Positions 8,945 through 19,546 of a stretch of 64,000 bases of DNA are shown here, piece by piece. Each line of letters starts with the position of its first letter. Position 1 is the first letter of the stretch. Below the pieces are notes generated by a model, which had not been told where the DNA came from, searched no databases, and saw only the letters and a list, made by a program, of their open reading frames with translations. The translations under genes and the position numbers were made by a program. This DNA is from an uncultured Paracoccus sp. (GTDB lineage Bacteria; Pseudomonadota; Alphaproteobacteria; Rhodobacterales; Rhodobacteraceae). The stretch covers positions 1 to 64,000 of the forward strand of contig NZ_CAMEFG010000008.1 of the NCBI RefSeq assembly GCF_945915435.1, read 5' to 3'.

Positions 8945-11900
8945 CCCTGCACTTGGGCGGCGGCCCGGCGGCGCGCGCGGCGGCGTCCGTCCCAGGCCAG
9001 CAGGCTGGGCGTCAGGCATGAGGTGATGACGGTCCCGATCAGCAACCCGCCCACGATGGTCAGCGAAAGCTGCACCCAGAACTGGCCCGAGGGTGCGCCG
9101 AAATAGGCGTCGCGCGCCATGAAATCGACCGTCAGCCCCATCGCCATCGGCAGCAATCCGGTGATCGTCGTCACCGCCGTCAGCAGAATCGGGCGCAGCC
9201 TTTCATGCGCGGCACGGGTGGCGGCGCCATCGGGGTCCAGCCCGGCGGCAAGATGTTCGTTATAGGCGTCGATCAGGATGATGTTGTTGTTCACCACGAC
9301 CCCGGCCAACGCCATCATCCCCATGCCCCCCATGACCAGCGAAAAGGGCGTCTGCGTCACCATCAGCACGATCAGCACGCCGGGGATCGAGCAGATGATC
9401 GCCGACAGCACCAATATGCTTTGGAAAAAGCTGTTGAGCTGCGTCAGCATCACCATGAACATCAGAAAGACCGCCAGGACGAAGGCGACGATCAGGAATT
9501 GCAGGGTCTCGGCCTGATCCTCGATCTCGCCCGCGAAACGGACCGAGACATCGCCGAAATCGGTCTCGGCGATGGCGCGGCCAAGGGTTTCCAGTTCCTG
9601 CGCGACGGTATGGCCCGGCGCGATCCCGGCCGAGATGGTCTGCACGCTTTGCCCGTCGGAATGGTTGATGACCGAGGGTGCGGTTCCCGGCACGATGCGG
9701 ACGAAGTTCAGGACGGGGATCATCCCCTCGGGCGTCATCACGCGCATGGAACCAAGCTGGGCGAAGTTGCGGTCCTGCGGCGGATAGCGCAGGACGATAT
9801 CGACCTCGTCGTCCAGATGCGGCGGCAGGTAGGAACCCAGCGTGACGCCGTTGGTCATCAGCCGGACGGTATTGCCCAGCGTCTCGACATCGACACCGTA
9901 GCGGGCGGCCTGTTCGCGGTCGATCTCGATCCGCGCCTCGACGCCGGGACGCGGCACATCGCTGGAGATTTCGGTGAACGACCCTTGCCGGTCCATCAGT
10001 TCGATCAGCTTTTCGGCGGCAGGGGCCAGCGCGCGGTTGTCGGCGGCGGCAAGTTCGACCTCGACCGGGCGGGCCGAGCCAAGGCCCTGTTCCTGTTCCT
10101 GTATCTGGATGCCCACGCCGGGAATATCGGCAGTGCGGCGGCGCAGATCGGCCAGGATCTCGCTTGCGGGCTGGCGCATGCGCCAATCGGCCAGGTCAAG
10201 CTGAAGCGTGCCGATCACGTCGGGATCGACATTGGCCGAGAGGCGCGATTCGACCGCGCCGATGGTGCGCGAATAGGTCAGCTTCAGCCCCTCGGCCCCG
10301 ATCACCTCGCGCTCGACCATGCGCACGAGCCGGTCTGCCTCATAGACCGAAAGGTTGCCGTCCGCCTTGATCTGGACCTGCGCGCGTTCGGGTTCGACCG
10401 CCGGGAAGAACTCGGCCCCCCGCCCAAGGTGGCCGTAGACGAAAACCGTCAGCAGAAAGGCCAGGATGGCCGCACCAAGCGTGAAGGCGGGGCGCGCGAT
10501 GGTATAGGTCAGGATGCGGTCGTAGAAGGCGGGCACGCGCGGCTTGTCCTGCGTCGCCGCCGGCCTGGCACGGCGCGACAGAAGCCCGCCGATCACCGGG
10601 ACGAAAACCAGCGCCACGATCAGCGACATGATCAGCGTGATCAGCACCGTGGCGGGCAGATAGATCATGAAGCTGCCCGCCGTTCCCGGCCAGAACAGCA
10701 GCGGGAAGAACACCGCCAGCGAGGTGCCGATGGCCGCGATCACCGGCCACGCCATGCGCTGCGCGGCGGTGCGGAAGGCCTCGGGTCCGGGGGCGCCTTC
10801 GGCCTGCAAACGCTCGGCCTTTTCGACGACGACCATCGCGCCGTCCACCAGCATGCCGATCACCAGGATCAGCCCGAAAAGCACCACGATGTTCATGGTG
10901 AAGCCGATCAGGTTGATGACCAGGATCCCCCCGAAGAAGGACGCCGGAATCGCCACCCCGATCAGCAGCGAGGCGCGCAACCCCAGCACCAGGATCGTCG
11001 GCAGCATGACCATCAGCACGGCCAGCACGACGCTGTTTTCCAGATCGCCCAGCATCGTGGAAATATCGTCGGCCTGGTTCTGCATATAATCCAGCCGGAT
11101 CGTGTCGGGCCAGTTTTCGCGGGCGTTTTCCACGGCCTGCTGGACGGCGGCGACGGTGTCCAGCACATTGGCGCCGCTGGCCTTGGTGATGTCGATGCCG
11201 ATGGTGGGCTGGCCGTCCAGCCGCGCGAAGGTGTCGGGATCGCGATAGCTTTGCCGCACCTCGGCCACGTCCTGGATACGCACGACGGTCCCTTCGCTGA
11301 CCCGGACCGGCATCGCCAGCACATCCGCGATGGACTGGATCGTGCCGGGGATCGAGACCCCGATCCGCCCCGAGCCGGTGTCGAAAGCCCCCGCCGCCAC
11401 AAGCTGGTTGTTGCCCCGCACCGCCGCCGCCACCTCTTGAGAGGAAATGCCGTAGCTTTGCATCGCCAGCGGATCGACGATGATTTCCAGCAAGTCCTCG
11501 CGGTCGCCCGACAGGTTGGCCGCCAGCACGCCCGAGATGGATTCGATGTCGTCCGACAGGTCGCGGGCGATCTGGATCAGGTCGCGCTGGGGAACCGCCC
11601 CCGACAGCGCCACGGTCAGGATCGGAAAGATCGACATGTCGATTTCGCGCACGATGGGCGCATCGGCGCCGTCGGGCAGGTCGGGGGTGGCGTTGTCCAC
11701 CTCGTCGCGCACGTCCTGGAAGGCGGTGGCCTGATCGTGGCCGGGGTCGAATTCCAGCATGATCGAGGCAAAGCCCTCGCCCGCCTGTCCGGTGACCTTG
11801 CGCAGCCCGTCGATGGATTGCAGCCGCCGCTCCATCGGCTGGATCAGCAGACGCGCGCTGTCCTCGGCCGAGATCCCCGGATAGGTGATGTTGACGAGGA

Positions 11901-12036
11901 AGAAGGGGATCTCGATTTCCGGCGACGCTTCCTTGGAAATCGTGACATAGGAAAAGACCCCGCCCAGCAGCAGCAGGGCCAGCAGCATCAGCGTGGTGCG
12001 GGCGCGCAGGAAGGCGGCGCTGATCAGGGCCGACAT
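8938..12036 (-). CDS. RND-family efflux transporter permease
   Basis: MSALISAAFLRARTTLMLLALLLLGGVFSYVTISKEASPEIEIPFF; RND helices and GMLVDGAMVVVEKAERL; ATGA overlap with upstream adaptor. Confidence 0.93.
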   Translation of the reverse strand: MSALISAAFLRARTTLMLLALLLLGGVFSYVTISKEASPEIEIPFFLVNITYPGISAEDSARLLIQPMERRLQSIDGLRKVTGQAGEGFASIMLEFDPGHDQATAFQDVRDEVDNATPDLPDGADAPIVREIDMSIFPILTVALSGAVPQRDLIQIARDLSDDIESISGVLAANLSGDREDLLEIIVDPLAMQSYGISSQEVAAAVRGNNQLVAAGAFDTGSGRIGVSIPGTIQSIADVLAMPVRVSEGTVVRIQDVAEVRQSYRDPDTFARLDGQPTIGIDITKASGANVLDTVAAVQQAVENARENWPDTIRLDYMQNQADDISTMLGDLENSVVLAVLMVMLPTILVLGLRASLLIGVAIPASFFGGILVINLIGFTMNIVVLFGLILVIGMLVDGAMVVVEKAERLQAEGAPGPEAFRTAAQRMAWPVIAAIGTSLAVFFPLLFWPGTAGSFMIYLPATVLITLIMSLIVALVFVPVIGGLLSRRARPAATQDKPRVPAFYDRILTYTIARPAFTLGAAILAFLLTVFVYGHLGRGAEFFPAVEPERAQVQIKADGNLSVYEADRLVRMVEREVIGAEGLKLTYSRTIGAVESRLSANVDPDVIGTLQLDLADWRMRQPASEILADLRRRTADIPGVGIQIQEQEQGLGSARPVEVELAAADNRALAPAAEKLIELMDRQGSFTEISSDVPRPGVEARIEIDREQAARYGVDVETLGNTVRLMTNGVTLGSYLPPHLDDEVDIVLRYPPQDRNFAQLGSMRVMTPEGMIPVLNFVRIVPGTAPSVINHSDGQSVQTISAGIAPGHTVAQELETLGRAIAETDFGDVSVRFAGEIEDQAETLQFLIVAFVLAVFLMFMVMLTQLNSFFQSILVLSAIICSIPGVLIVLMVTQTPFSLVMGGMGMMALAGVVVNNNIILIDAYNEHLAAGLDPDGAATRAAHERLRPILLTAVTTITGLLPMAMGLTVDFMARDAYFGAPSGQFWVQLSLTIVGGLLIGTVITSCLTPSLLAWDGRRRARRRAAAQVQGQ

Positions 12037-13208
12037 CAGGGCTGCTCCGGCTGCGGTTCGGTTCCCGCGTCGGGTGCGGCGGCATTGGCGGCATCCGAGG
12101 CGGCGCTGTCCGAAGCGGCGTCCTCGGGCTGGATCAGGCTGTATTCCTGCGGGGTTTCGCGCACCTCGACCACCTCGCCCTCGGCGATGGCGCCCTGGCT
12201 GATCGTGACCAGTTGCACGCGCCGGTCCAGCCCGGTCACCCAAAGCCCGTTGGAATCGGCGGTGACGAAACCGATGGGGTGAAAGACGATGCGGCTTTCG
12301 TCATCGACCGCATAGAGCCCGATGCGGCCCTGTTCATCCAGCCGCATCAGGGCCGAGGACACGAAATGCGCGTCGATCGTATCGGTGACCAGCCGCACCT
12401 CTGCGCTGATCCCGGCGGGAATGGCGGCGTCGGGGTTGGGGATCTCGATCTCGACGCGGAAGGTGCGGGTCGCGGCATCGGCCAGCGGCGCGACGAAGCT
12501 GACGCGGCCCTCGACCGTGCCCTGATCGCCGATGAAACGGACCGAGGCGGGCATGCCGGGGCGGATGTTGCGTATCTCGGATTGCTGCACGTCGACGATG
12601 GCCAGCAGAGGGTCGTTCTTGACGATCTCAAGCACCTCGCCCCCCGGCGCGACATAGCTGCCGGTATCCAGGATCACGCGGTTGATGATGCCCGAGACCG
12701 GCGCGCGCAGGGTGGTGTTCTCGATGTCCAGCTCGATCGCGCGCAGGGCGGCACGGGCGGCCTGCAACTCGGCCTGGCGGGCCTGCGCCTCAAGACCGGG
12801 GCCGACGCCGCGGTCGGCAAGCTGCTGGGCGGCCTCGGCGGTGCGGGTCGCGGCGGCAAGCTGGGCCTGCGCCTGCGCCAGCCGCGCCTCGCGGTCGTCG
12901 GCGCTGAGGCGGGCCAGTTCGTCGCCCTGCCGCACGACGGTGCCCTGATCCGCGACCTCTTCCAGCAACCCGTCGGTGCGCGAGCGCAGGATGGCGATCT
13001 GGGTGGGCTGCACCTCGCCATAGAGGATCAACTCGCGGTCCACGGGCCGCGCCTCGCTGGTGCTGGCGGCGACGACGGGGACCTGCGGCGCGGGGCGTTC
13101 CTCGACCAGCGGCTCGCGCGCGATCATGCCGCTGCCGATCCAGAGAACCAGCAACAGGACGATCCCGGCAAAGACCAGCACCTCGGGCCTGAACAATCTT
13201 GATTTCAT
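12036..13208 (-). CDS. RND efflux periplasmic adaptor subunit (MFP)
   Basis: Lipoyl/HlyD-like DGLLEEVADQGTVVRQGDELARLS ... TTLRAPVSGIINRVILDTGSYVAPG; N-terminal anchor. Confidence 0.92.
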   Translation of the reverse strand: MKSRLFRPEVLVFAGIVLLLVLWIGSGMIAREPLVEERPAPQVPVVAASTSEARPVDRELILYGEVQPTQIAILRSRTDGLLEEVADQGTVVRQGDELARLSADDREARLAQAQAQLAAATRTAEAAQQLADRGVGPGLEAQARQAELQAARAALRAIELDIENTTLRAPVSGIINRVILDTGSYVAPGGEVLEIVKNDPLLAIVDVQQSEIRNIRPGMPASVRFIGDQGTVEGRVSFVAPLADAATRTFRVEIEIPNPDAAIPAGISAEVRLVTDTIDAHFVSSALMRLDEQGRIGLYAVDDESRIVFHPIGFVTADSNGLWVTGLDRRVQLVTISQGAIAEGEVVEVRETPQEYSLIQPEDAASDSAASDAANAAAPDAGTEPQPEQP

Positions 13209-13347
13209 CGATCCGCCTGTCCCTTGCCCCGTTGTCACGGCAAAATTGAAGCCGCCCGACCCGTTTGGGCAAAGACGGCCGCGATTTCAATGCCGCATGG
13301 GTGCAAAGGTTCCCCGGAGGGGCGGATTCCGCCGCGTCACCCCTGCC

Positions 13348-13989
13348 TCAGCGCGGCGTGCCGACCGGCTGGATATAGGGCACGATCGAGCCTTCGGGCA
13401 GCGACAGCGCCTGTGCGATGGCCTCGCGGTTGGCGGCACCGCCGATCAGGCAGGTCCCCAGCCCTTCGGCGACGCAGGCCAGATAGACGTTCTGCGCCGA
13501 AAGCGCCGCATTCACATGGGCGCCTATGACCAGCGCCTGATCGTCGGCCCCCTCGGCGGCCTCGCGCAGCCGTGCCCCGTCCGAGACGTAGACGATCAGC
13601 GCCGGCGCCCGCGCCACGAATGCGCTGTCGCTGGCGATTGCGCGGATATCGTCCTGCGTCACCTGTTCCAGCGTGTTGCTTTCGGGGACATGCAGGAAAA
13701 CACCCTCGGCGGTGGCCAGATAGACCTGCGTATCATAGGCCGTGCGCCAGGACGGCACGGTGCGGCCCCCGCTGTCGGGGCGGTTCACGCCATTGGCGGC
13801 CCACAGGACGCGCAGGATCTGGTCGTCGGGGACCGGGGCGGGGCCAAAGCGGCGGGTGGACTGGCGCCCCTCGAACGCCTGTTGCAACGTGGTTTCCGAG
13901 GCCGAGGCGATGGCGGGAACGGCAGCGACGGCCACCGGCGCGGCGGCGGATGCGGCCAGGAAATGGCGGCGGTTGAGGTCTTTCTTCAT
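13348..13989 (-). CDS. Tat-exported nitroreductase-family (SagB-like) flavoprotein
   Basis: MKKDLNRRHFLAASAAAPVAVAAVPAIASA signal with RRHF; QSTRRFGPAPVPDDQILRVLWAANGVNR and nitroreductase-type C-terminus. Confidence 0.82.
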   Translation of the reverse strand: MKKDLNRRHFLAASAAAPVAVAAVPAIASASETTLQQAFEGRQSTRRFGPAPVPDDQILRVLWAANGVNRPDSGGRTVPSWRTAYDTQVYLATAEGVFLHVPESNTLEQVTQDDIRAIASDSAFVARAPALIVYVSDGARLREAAEGADDQALVIGAHVNAALSAQNVYLACVAEGLGTCLIGGAANREAIAQALSLPEGSIVPYIQPVGTPR

Positions 13990-14015
13990 CGAAAATCTCC
14001 TTGGGGTTGAAGTTT

Positions 14016-14417
14016 CTAGCGCCACTGTTTCGACAGGGCGCGCAAGACGTCGGTGCGGCTGATCTGGCCGACCAGCCTGCCTTCATGGGTCACGGGAAAG
14101 CGGCGATAGGGGCTGTTGACGAAATGCCCGGCCGCCGAAACCAGATCGAGGCCCGCATCCAGCGTTTCGGGGTCCACCGTCATCAGCTCGGCGACGGTGC
14201 CGCCCCATTCCTTGTAATAGGCGGCGTTCAGCGCGGCCTTCAGGCAGTCGCGCTTGGACAGCACGCCCGCCAGGTTGCCCTCGGCATCAAGGACGCAGGC
14301 GCCGGAAACCCCGCTGTCCAGCAGGACGGTGACGGCGCGGATGATTTCCATTCCCGCGGTCAGGGTGATCAGTTCGGTGCGCATGTGATCGGCGACGGTG
14401 GCGATGGGCTGGGTCAT
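14016..14417 (-). CDS. CBS-domain protein
   Basis: Tandem CBS-type sequence (AVTVLLDSGVSGACVLDAEGNLAGVLSKRDCL; FPVTHEGRLVGQISRTDVLRAL). Confidence 0.85.
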   Translation of the reverse strand: MTQPIATVADHMRTELITLTAGMEIIRAVTVLLDSGVSGACVLDAEGNLAGVLSKRDCLKAALNAAYYKEWGGTVAELMTVDPETLDAGLDLVSAAGHFVNSPYRRFPVTHEGRLVGQISRTDVLRALSKQWR

Positions 14418-14581
14418 CGGTCGTTCCCCCCGGATTTCCTGCGCGGGCAGGCGTGGCATGCGTTGTTGCAGGCCAGCCCCCCGCAGGATCCGCGCAGCGG
14501 CGCGCGGCGAAGGATCGCGCCAAGGGCCAGCCCGGTCACGGACAGGCCAAGGATGACGAAGGTCAGGATCACGGTCTGCAT
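14414..14581 (-). CDS. nqrM: NqrM-like Na+-NQR maturation factor (DUF539), 55 aa
   Basis: My translation: MQTVILTFVILGLSVTGLALGAILRRAPLRGSCGGLACNNACHACPRRKSGGNDR; TM helix plus CGG...C..C pattern; below the 60-aa cut-off of the ORF track; ATGA overlap with CBS gene. Confidence 0.85.
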   Translation of the reverse strand: MQTVILTFVILGLSVTGLALGAILRRAPLRGSCGGLACNNACHACPRRKSGGNDR

Positions 14582-14590
14582 CTTTTCCCC

Positions 14591-15517
14591 CTATGCCCCA
14601 AAGCCGGGGCTGGCCGCCCGGCGCAGCCCGCCGCCCTCGCGGATCAGGAACATCGCCTCGGCCCCCTGCGCGGTGACGAAATCCATCCCCCGCGCCTCGC
14701 CCATGACCAGCGCGGCGGTGGCCAGCGCATCGGCACTCATGGCGTCGCGGGCGATGACCGAGACCGAGGCGATCCCGCCCCGCACCGGCTGGCCCGTCGC
14801 CGGGTCGATCACATGCGACCAGCGCCGCCCGGCCAGGTCATAGCCGTTCACCCCGTCGCCCGAGGTCGCCAGCGCGGCATCCGCCAGCCGCAACCGGCTG
14901 TGGATACCGCCCCGGATGGGATCGGCGATGCCCACGGGCCAGTCGCCACGGGCGCGGATCTCGCCCCCGATCTCGATGATGAAGCGGTCGCTTTGCCGGG
15001 CAAGGATCGTTGTCAGCGCATCGACGGCAAAGCCCTTGGCGATGCCGCACAGGTCCAGCGTCACTGGCGCGCGGGCGCTCAGGCGTTGACCTTCGCAACG
15101 GATGTCGCGCCAGCCGCCGGGCCGCAGGCTGCCCCGGATCGGGCCGAAGCCGTAGCGGTTCACCGCCGGGCCGACGGTCGGGTCGAAGGCGCCGCCGCTG
15201 GCCTTCGCCACGGCCAGCGCCGCCTGCACAACGCGCTGGAAATCGGCCGAGACCACGGTTTCCACGGCCCCGGCGTTGAAACGCGACAGGGCGCTGTCGG
15301 GACGGAAAGGGCTCATCTCGGCGTCGATCAGGCCAAGCGCGGCCTCGATCCAGCGCGCGGTTTCGCCGGGGTCGGGGATGGCGGTGGCGGCCACGCTCCA
15401 CCCCGTGCCGAAGGCCCGGCCCGTCAGGCGGGTCTGGTTGCCCGCCACCGCACGGATCGGGCCAAGCCCTGCGACTGCGGCAAGTCCGAACATGGTCTGG
15501 CGTCTGGTCAAGCGCAT
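14591..15517 (-). CDS. apbE: FAD:protein FMN transferase
   Basis: GTGWSVAA, SRFNAG, DLCGIAKGFAVD, IIEIGGEIRARG, ALATSGD, SHVIDPATGQPV, DAMSADALATAALVMG. Confidence 0.95.
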   Translation of the reverse strand: MRLTRRQTMFGLAAVAGLGPIRAVAGNQTRLTGRAFGTGWSVAATAIPDPGETARWIEAALGLIDAEMSPFRPDSALSRFNAGAVETVVSADFQRVVQAALAVAKASGGAFDPTVGPAVNRYGFGPIRGSLRPGGWRDIRCEGQRLSARAPVTLDLCGIAKGFAVDALTTILARQSDRFIIEIGGEIRARGDWPVGIADPIRGGIHSRLRLADAALATSGDGVNGYDLAGRRWSHVIDPATGQPVRGGIASVSVIARDAMSADALATAALVMGEARGMDFVTAQGAEAMFLIREGGGLRRAASPGFGA

Positions 15518-15519
15518 GG

Positions 15520-16737
15520 TCAGATCCCGAAATCGTCGTTGTGGATATCCGCCGGATCGACCCCGCAATCGTCCAGCATCGCCTGGACCGCCTGGATCAT
15601 CAGCGGCGGCCCGCAGAGGTAATATTCGCAATCCTCGGGCGCGGGATGGTCGCGCAGGTGGTTGCGATAGGCAACGTCGTGGACAAAGCCCGTCGCGCCT
15701 TGCCAACCGTCGTCCCTCGCGGGCTGCGACAGGGCGGGGGTCCAGCGGAAATTGGGGTGGGCGGCAGCCAGTTCCTCGAACTCGGCGGCATAGAACAGTT
15801 CCGCCCCGGATCGCGCCCCATACCAGAAGCTGATCGGGCGCGTCGTGCCAAGGGCAAGCTGTTCGTGGATCATCGCGCGCAGCGGCGCCATGCCGACCCC
15901 GCCGCCGATAAAGACCATCTCGCGGTCCGTGTCCTGCACCCGGAAATCGCCATAAGGACCGGCGATTTCCACCTTGTCGCCCGGCTTCAGCCCGAACAGC
16001 CAGGACGAGACGATGCCCGGCGGCGCATCCGGCACGCCCGGCGGCGGCGTCGCCAGCCGGATGTTCAGCACCACCACCCCCCGGTCCTGCGGACGCGAGG
16101 CGACCGAATAGGCGCGCGAGACAGGCGCGCCCGACCCCGCCACCAGACCCAGGATGCCAAGCCGCTGCCATTCCTGGCGGTGATCGTCGGGAATGGCGAT
16201 GTCGCGATAGGCCAGCCGATAGGCGGGCGCGTTCACCTGCACGAAATTGCCCGCGTGAAAGTCGAATTCGGCGCCTTCGGGCAGGGCCAGCACGATCTCG
16301 CGGATCAGCGGCGTCAGGGGGGTGATCCGCGCCACGGTGCAACTGTGGCTGGCCGATCCCATGATGTCCTCGGCCACGCTCAGCGCCATGTCGCCGCGCA
16401 CGGTAACCTGGCAGGCCAGCCGCACGCCCGCGCGCAGGTCGGCGGGGGACAGCCGGGCGGTCTCGGTCGCCAATGGCCCTTGCGTGCCGGTCACGTCGCT
16501 GACCCGGCACAGCCCGCAGGTCCCCTGCCCCGCGCAGCCCGAAGGCACCGGGACGCCCGCGCCGTTCAACACGTCCAGCAGCTTGGCGTTGCTGCGCCCC
16601 TCGATCCGGTGCTGGCCGTTGATCGTCAGCACCACCGGGCGCGAAGGCAGCAGCCGCGCCCGCATCCGCTGAAGCAGGAAGGCCAGCAGGACCGTCAGCC
16701 CGGTCAGGAAGATGAACGTGACGACGATCTCGGTCAT
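15520..16737 (-). CDS. nqrF: Na+-translocating NADH:quinone reductase subunit F
   Basis: N-terminal TM, 2Fe-2[15 protein letters not shown] motif [10 protein letters not shown]-terminal [13 protein letters not shown]. Confidence 0.93.
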   Translation of the reverse strand: MTEIVVTFIFLTGLTVLLAFLLQRMRARLLPSRPVVLTINGQHRIEGRSNAKLLDVLNGAGVPVPSGCAGQGTCGLCRVSDVTGTQGPLATETARLSPADLRAGVRLACQVTVRGDMALSVAEDIMGSASHSCTVARITPLTPLIREIVLALPEGAEFDFHAGNFVQVNAPAYRLAYRDIAIPDDHRQEWQRLGILGLVAGSGAPVSRAYSVASRPQDRGVVVLNIRLATPPPGVPDAPPGIVSSWLFGLKPGDKVEIAGPYGDFRVQDTDREMVFIGGGVGMAPLRAMIHEQLALGTTRPISFWYGARSGAELFYAAEFEELAAAHPNFRWTPALSQPARDDGWQGATGFVHDVAYRNHLRDHPAPEDCEYYLCGPPLMIQAVQAMLDDCGVDPADIHNDDFGI

Positions 16738-17336
16738 GGCAGGCCGACCCCCACGAATGCGGAAAAGCCCATCGACATGATCCCCGCGACGATGAAGGCC
16801 GCGCCCAGCCCCTCCAGCCCGCGCGGGATGTCGGCATAGCGCAGCCGTTCGCGGATGGCGGCGAAGGCGGTGATCGCCAAGGCCCAGCCGATGCCGGTCC
16901 CCAGCCCGTAGACGGCGCTTTCGGCCAGGGTATAGTCGCGTTCGACCATGAAGAGGCTGGCGCCGATGATGGCGCAGTTGATCGCCAGCAGGGGCAGATA
17001 GATCCCCATCGCGGCATGCAGCGCGGGGGCGAAGCGGTCTAGCACCATCTCAAGCACCTGCACCATCGCGGCGACGATGCCCAGGAAGGTGATCAGCCGC
17101 AGAAAGCCCAGGTCCAGATCGCCCATGCCGGCCCATGCCAGCGCGCCCGGCGCAAGGAAATTGGCGTAGAGCAGATGGTTCAGCGGCACGCTGATCCCCT
17201 GCACCACGATCAGCGACACGCCTACGCCGAAGGCCGTCTTGACCTGACGCGACACGGCCAGGAAGGTGCACATGCCCAGAAAGAAGGACAGCGCCAGGTT
17301 TTCCTCGAAGATCGAGCGTTGGAACAGGTCGATCAT
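16734..17336 (-). CDS. nqrE: Na+-translocating NADH:quinone reductase subunit E
   Basis: [49 protein letters not shown]; both conserved Cys present. Confidence 0.93.
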   Translation of the reverse strand: MIDLFQRSIFEENLALSFFLGMCTFLAVSRQVKTAFGVGVSLIVVQGISVPLNHLLYANFLAPGALAWAGMGDLDLGFLRLITFLGIVAAMVQVLEMVLDRFAPALHAAMGIYLPLLAINCAIIGASLFMVERDYTLAESAVYGLGTGIGWALAITAFAAIRERLRYADIPRGLEGLGAAFIVAGIMSMGFSAFVGVGLP

Positions 17337-17992
17337 GGCCGCGCCTCCTTGCCCGGACGGCGCAGGGCGAATTCGCGCGGTTCGGCCAGGCGGGGGCGCC
17401 AGACGCGCATCGCCCAGACCAGCAGCCCGATGATGATGAAGGCCGAGGGCGCCAGCAGCATCAGCCGCAAGGGCACGAACCAGCCGCCTTCGGCCTGCGT
17501 GGCAAGGACCTGCACCCCGAACAGCGACCCGGCCCCGAACAACTCGCGGATCGCGGCGACCACCATAAGCACGAGGCTGTAGCCCAAGCCGTTGCCAAGC
17601 CCGTCCAGCATGGAAGGCAGGGGCGGGTTGCGCATCGCATAGGCCTCGGTCCGTCCAAGGACGATGCAATTCGTCGCGATCAGCGAGACGAAGACCGTCA
17701 GGCGCTGGCTCATCTCGTATGCGAAAGCCTGCAAGAGCTGGTCGGCCAGGATCACCAGCGTCGCGATGATGGTCAGTTGCACGATGATGCGGATCTGGCT
17801 GGGGACATGGGCGCGGATCGCGCTGATGATCCCCGCCGCCAGCACCAGCACCACGGTCAGCGCGACCGACATGGTCAGCGCCGTGGACATCGAGGTCGTG
17901 ACCGCCAGCGCCGAGCAGATGCCCAGGATATGCACCGCGACCGGGTTCTTGTCGACCAGCGGGTCGGCGATCTGTTTCAATGCGGGTTTCAT
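17333..17992 (-). CDS. nqrD: Na+-translocating NADH:quinone reductase subunit D
   Basis: [40 protein letters not shown]; overlaps nqrC stop. Confidence 0.93.
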   Translation of the reverse strand: MKPALKQIADPLVDKNPVAVHILGICSALAVTTSMSTALTMSVALTVVLVLAAGIISAIRAHVPSQIRIIVQLTIIATLVILADQLLQAFAYEMSQRLTVFVSLIATNCIVLGRTEAYAMRNPPLPSMLDGLGNGLGYSLVLMVVAAIRELFGAGSLFGVQVLATQAEGGWFVPLRLMLLAPSAFIIIGLLVWAMRVWRPRLAEPREFALRRPGKEARP

Positions 17993-18771
17993 CGCCATGT
18001 CCCTTCGCGCAGGTTGTCGAGGAAGGGGCCGAACCCGTCCTCGCCCAGCCAGAAATGCACCATGTCCACGGCGGCGTAGCTGGTGACGGACGCGCCCGAG
18101 ATCATCTCGACCTCATAGGGTCCCGACGCGCCCGAGGTGGTGTCGATCATGACGAACCCGTCCTCGGCCACCTGCTTGCCGGTCCAGCCCTGCTGGAAGG
18201 CGGGTTCGGCCACCCGCGCGCCAAGGCCGGGGGTCTCGCCCTGCTGGTAGACGGAGTAGGCGGCGACGGTGTTCAGGTCGCCCTCGAGCGCCAGATAGGC
18301 ATGGATCATCGACTGATAGCCCGCGCCGCGCACCGGCAGGACGACCAACCGCAGGTCGTCCCCCTCGCGCACCATCCAGACCAGCGATTCGTCTTCACGG
18401 CGCGAGATGGCGGCAAGGTCCTGCGCCGGGGTCAGTGCGGTGCTGCGCTCGGGATCCTGCGCGGCCGCAGCCTGGTCGAAGCTGGCCGGGTCGGTGTCGC
18501 TGATGCGGCCGGTGGCCAGGTCGACGACATGGGTTTCGATCCCGCCGTTTTCCAGCAATTCGGCGATGCCCGGCACCGCTTCCAGCATCGCCGCCATCTG
18601 CCCGGCGCGGGCGGCAAGGCGGTTTTCCTCTTGCAAGGGGCGCAGCAGGACCGCCGAGACCGACAGGACAAGCGCGCAAAGGGCCGCGACGATCGCCGCC
18701 ACCCCCATCGCCTTGGCGGGATCGTCGTTCGGGCGGTCGAGAAAGCGCCGCAGGGGGTTGCGCTCAGCCAT
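17989..18771 (-). CDS. nqrC: Na+-translocating NADH:quinone reductase subunit C
   Basis: N-terminal TM and C-terminal [22 protein letters not shown] (flavinylation motif position, SGAS variant). Confidence 0.9.
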   Translation of the reverse strand: MAERNPLRRFLDRPNDDPAKAMGVAAIVAALCALVLSVSAVLLRPLQEENRLAARAGQMAAMLEAVPGIAELLENGGIETHVVDLATGRISDTDPASFDQAAAAQDPERSTALTPAQDLAAISRREDESLVWMVREGDDLRLVVLPVRGAGYQSMIHAYLALEGDLNTVAAYSVYQQGETPGLGARVAEPAFQQGWTGKQVAEDGFVMIDTTSGASGPYEVEMISGASVTSYAAVDMVHFWLGEDGFGPFLDNLREGTWR

Positions 18772-19546
18772 TGCGCAACCTCGCTGCCCGGCGGCGCATC
18801 AGCCGGACGTGGACCGCGACCACCATGCTGTCGAACAACGGCGCGAAGACCTGCGCCAGCAGCGTCGCAAAGACCACCGCGCCAAGCGGCCCGCCCGCCG
18901 TGGTGAACAGCACCGCCAGCCCGCCCGTCAGCAACCCGCAGATCACCCGCCCCGCATCCGTCGCGCCGGACGTCACCGGGTCCGCCGAAAGATAGACCAG
19001 CGCCAGCAACAGTGCCCCCGCGACCGGCGACGGCGCCAGCAGGCCGGGATCGATCACCAGCGCGGCCACGGCGACCCCCGCCGCTAGCCCCAGCAGCACC
19101 GTCACCCGCGCCTGGCCTGACAGCACCAGCAGGACCAGCGCGGGCAGCGCGGCGGCCAGGGGCATCTCGGGCGGATCGCGCCAGGGCTGATCGGTGAAGG
19201 AAAAGGCAAGACAGGCCAGCACCAGCACCACGGGCTGGACAAAGTTGCGCCCCCGCCCGCCGAATATCGCCTCGCCCAGGACCATGCCGAAGCTGATGCC
19301 GATGACCAACTGCCAGAAGGGCGCCTCGGGCGGGACCAGGATCGCGACCAGCAGGCCCGAGACCAACCCGTGCAGCGCCAGCCCCTGCCCTCGCGCCAAC
19401 GCAAAGACCACCTGCCAGCACAGCACCAGCCCCACGCTGGCCACCAGCCGCGGCAGCAGCCAGCCGTCATGCGCAGCCAGCCAGGCAAGCGGCATCGCCA
19501 GCCCCGCCAGCGCCGTCAGGTCGTCGCGCAGGATGGTGGCCCTCAT
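18764..19546 (-). CDS. nqrB: Compact Na+-translocating NADH:quinone reductase subunit B (260 aa)
   Basis: NqrB/RnfD signatures GRGRNFVQPVVL and LSADPVTSGATDAGRVICGLLTGGLAVLF...LLAQVFAPLFD; start by ATGA overlap with nqrA. Confidence 0.85.
   Translation of the reverse strand: MRATILRDDLTALAGLAMPLAWLAAHDGWLLPRLVASVGLVLCWQVVFALARGQGLALHGLVSGLLVAILVPPEAPFWQLVIGISFGMVLGEAIFGGRGRNFVQPVVLVLACLAFSFTDQPWRDPPEMPLAAALPALVLLVLSGQARVTVLLGLAAGVAVAALVIDPGLLAPSPVAGALLLALVYLSADPVTSGATDAGRVICGLLTGGLAVLFTTAGGPLGAVVFATLLAQVFAPLFDSMVVAVHVRLMRRRAARLRNG

Noticed and set aside
9205-12282. 1025-aa plus-strand ORF
   Set aside because: Antisense to the RND permease; low-complexity His/Asp/Arg-rich translation, no family motifs
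18940-18985. SGAT in NqrB as the FMN attachment site
   Set aside because: It sits in the conserved C-terminal DPVTSxxT motif, not at the canonical flavinylation loop, and spacing to the Asp is one residue longer than the usual DxxSGAT; not excluded experimentally
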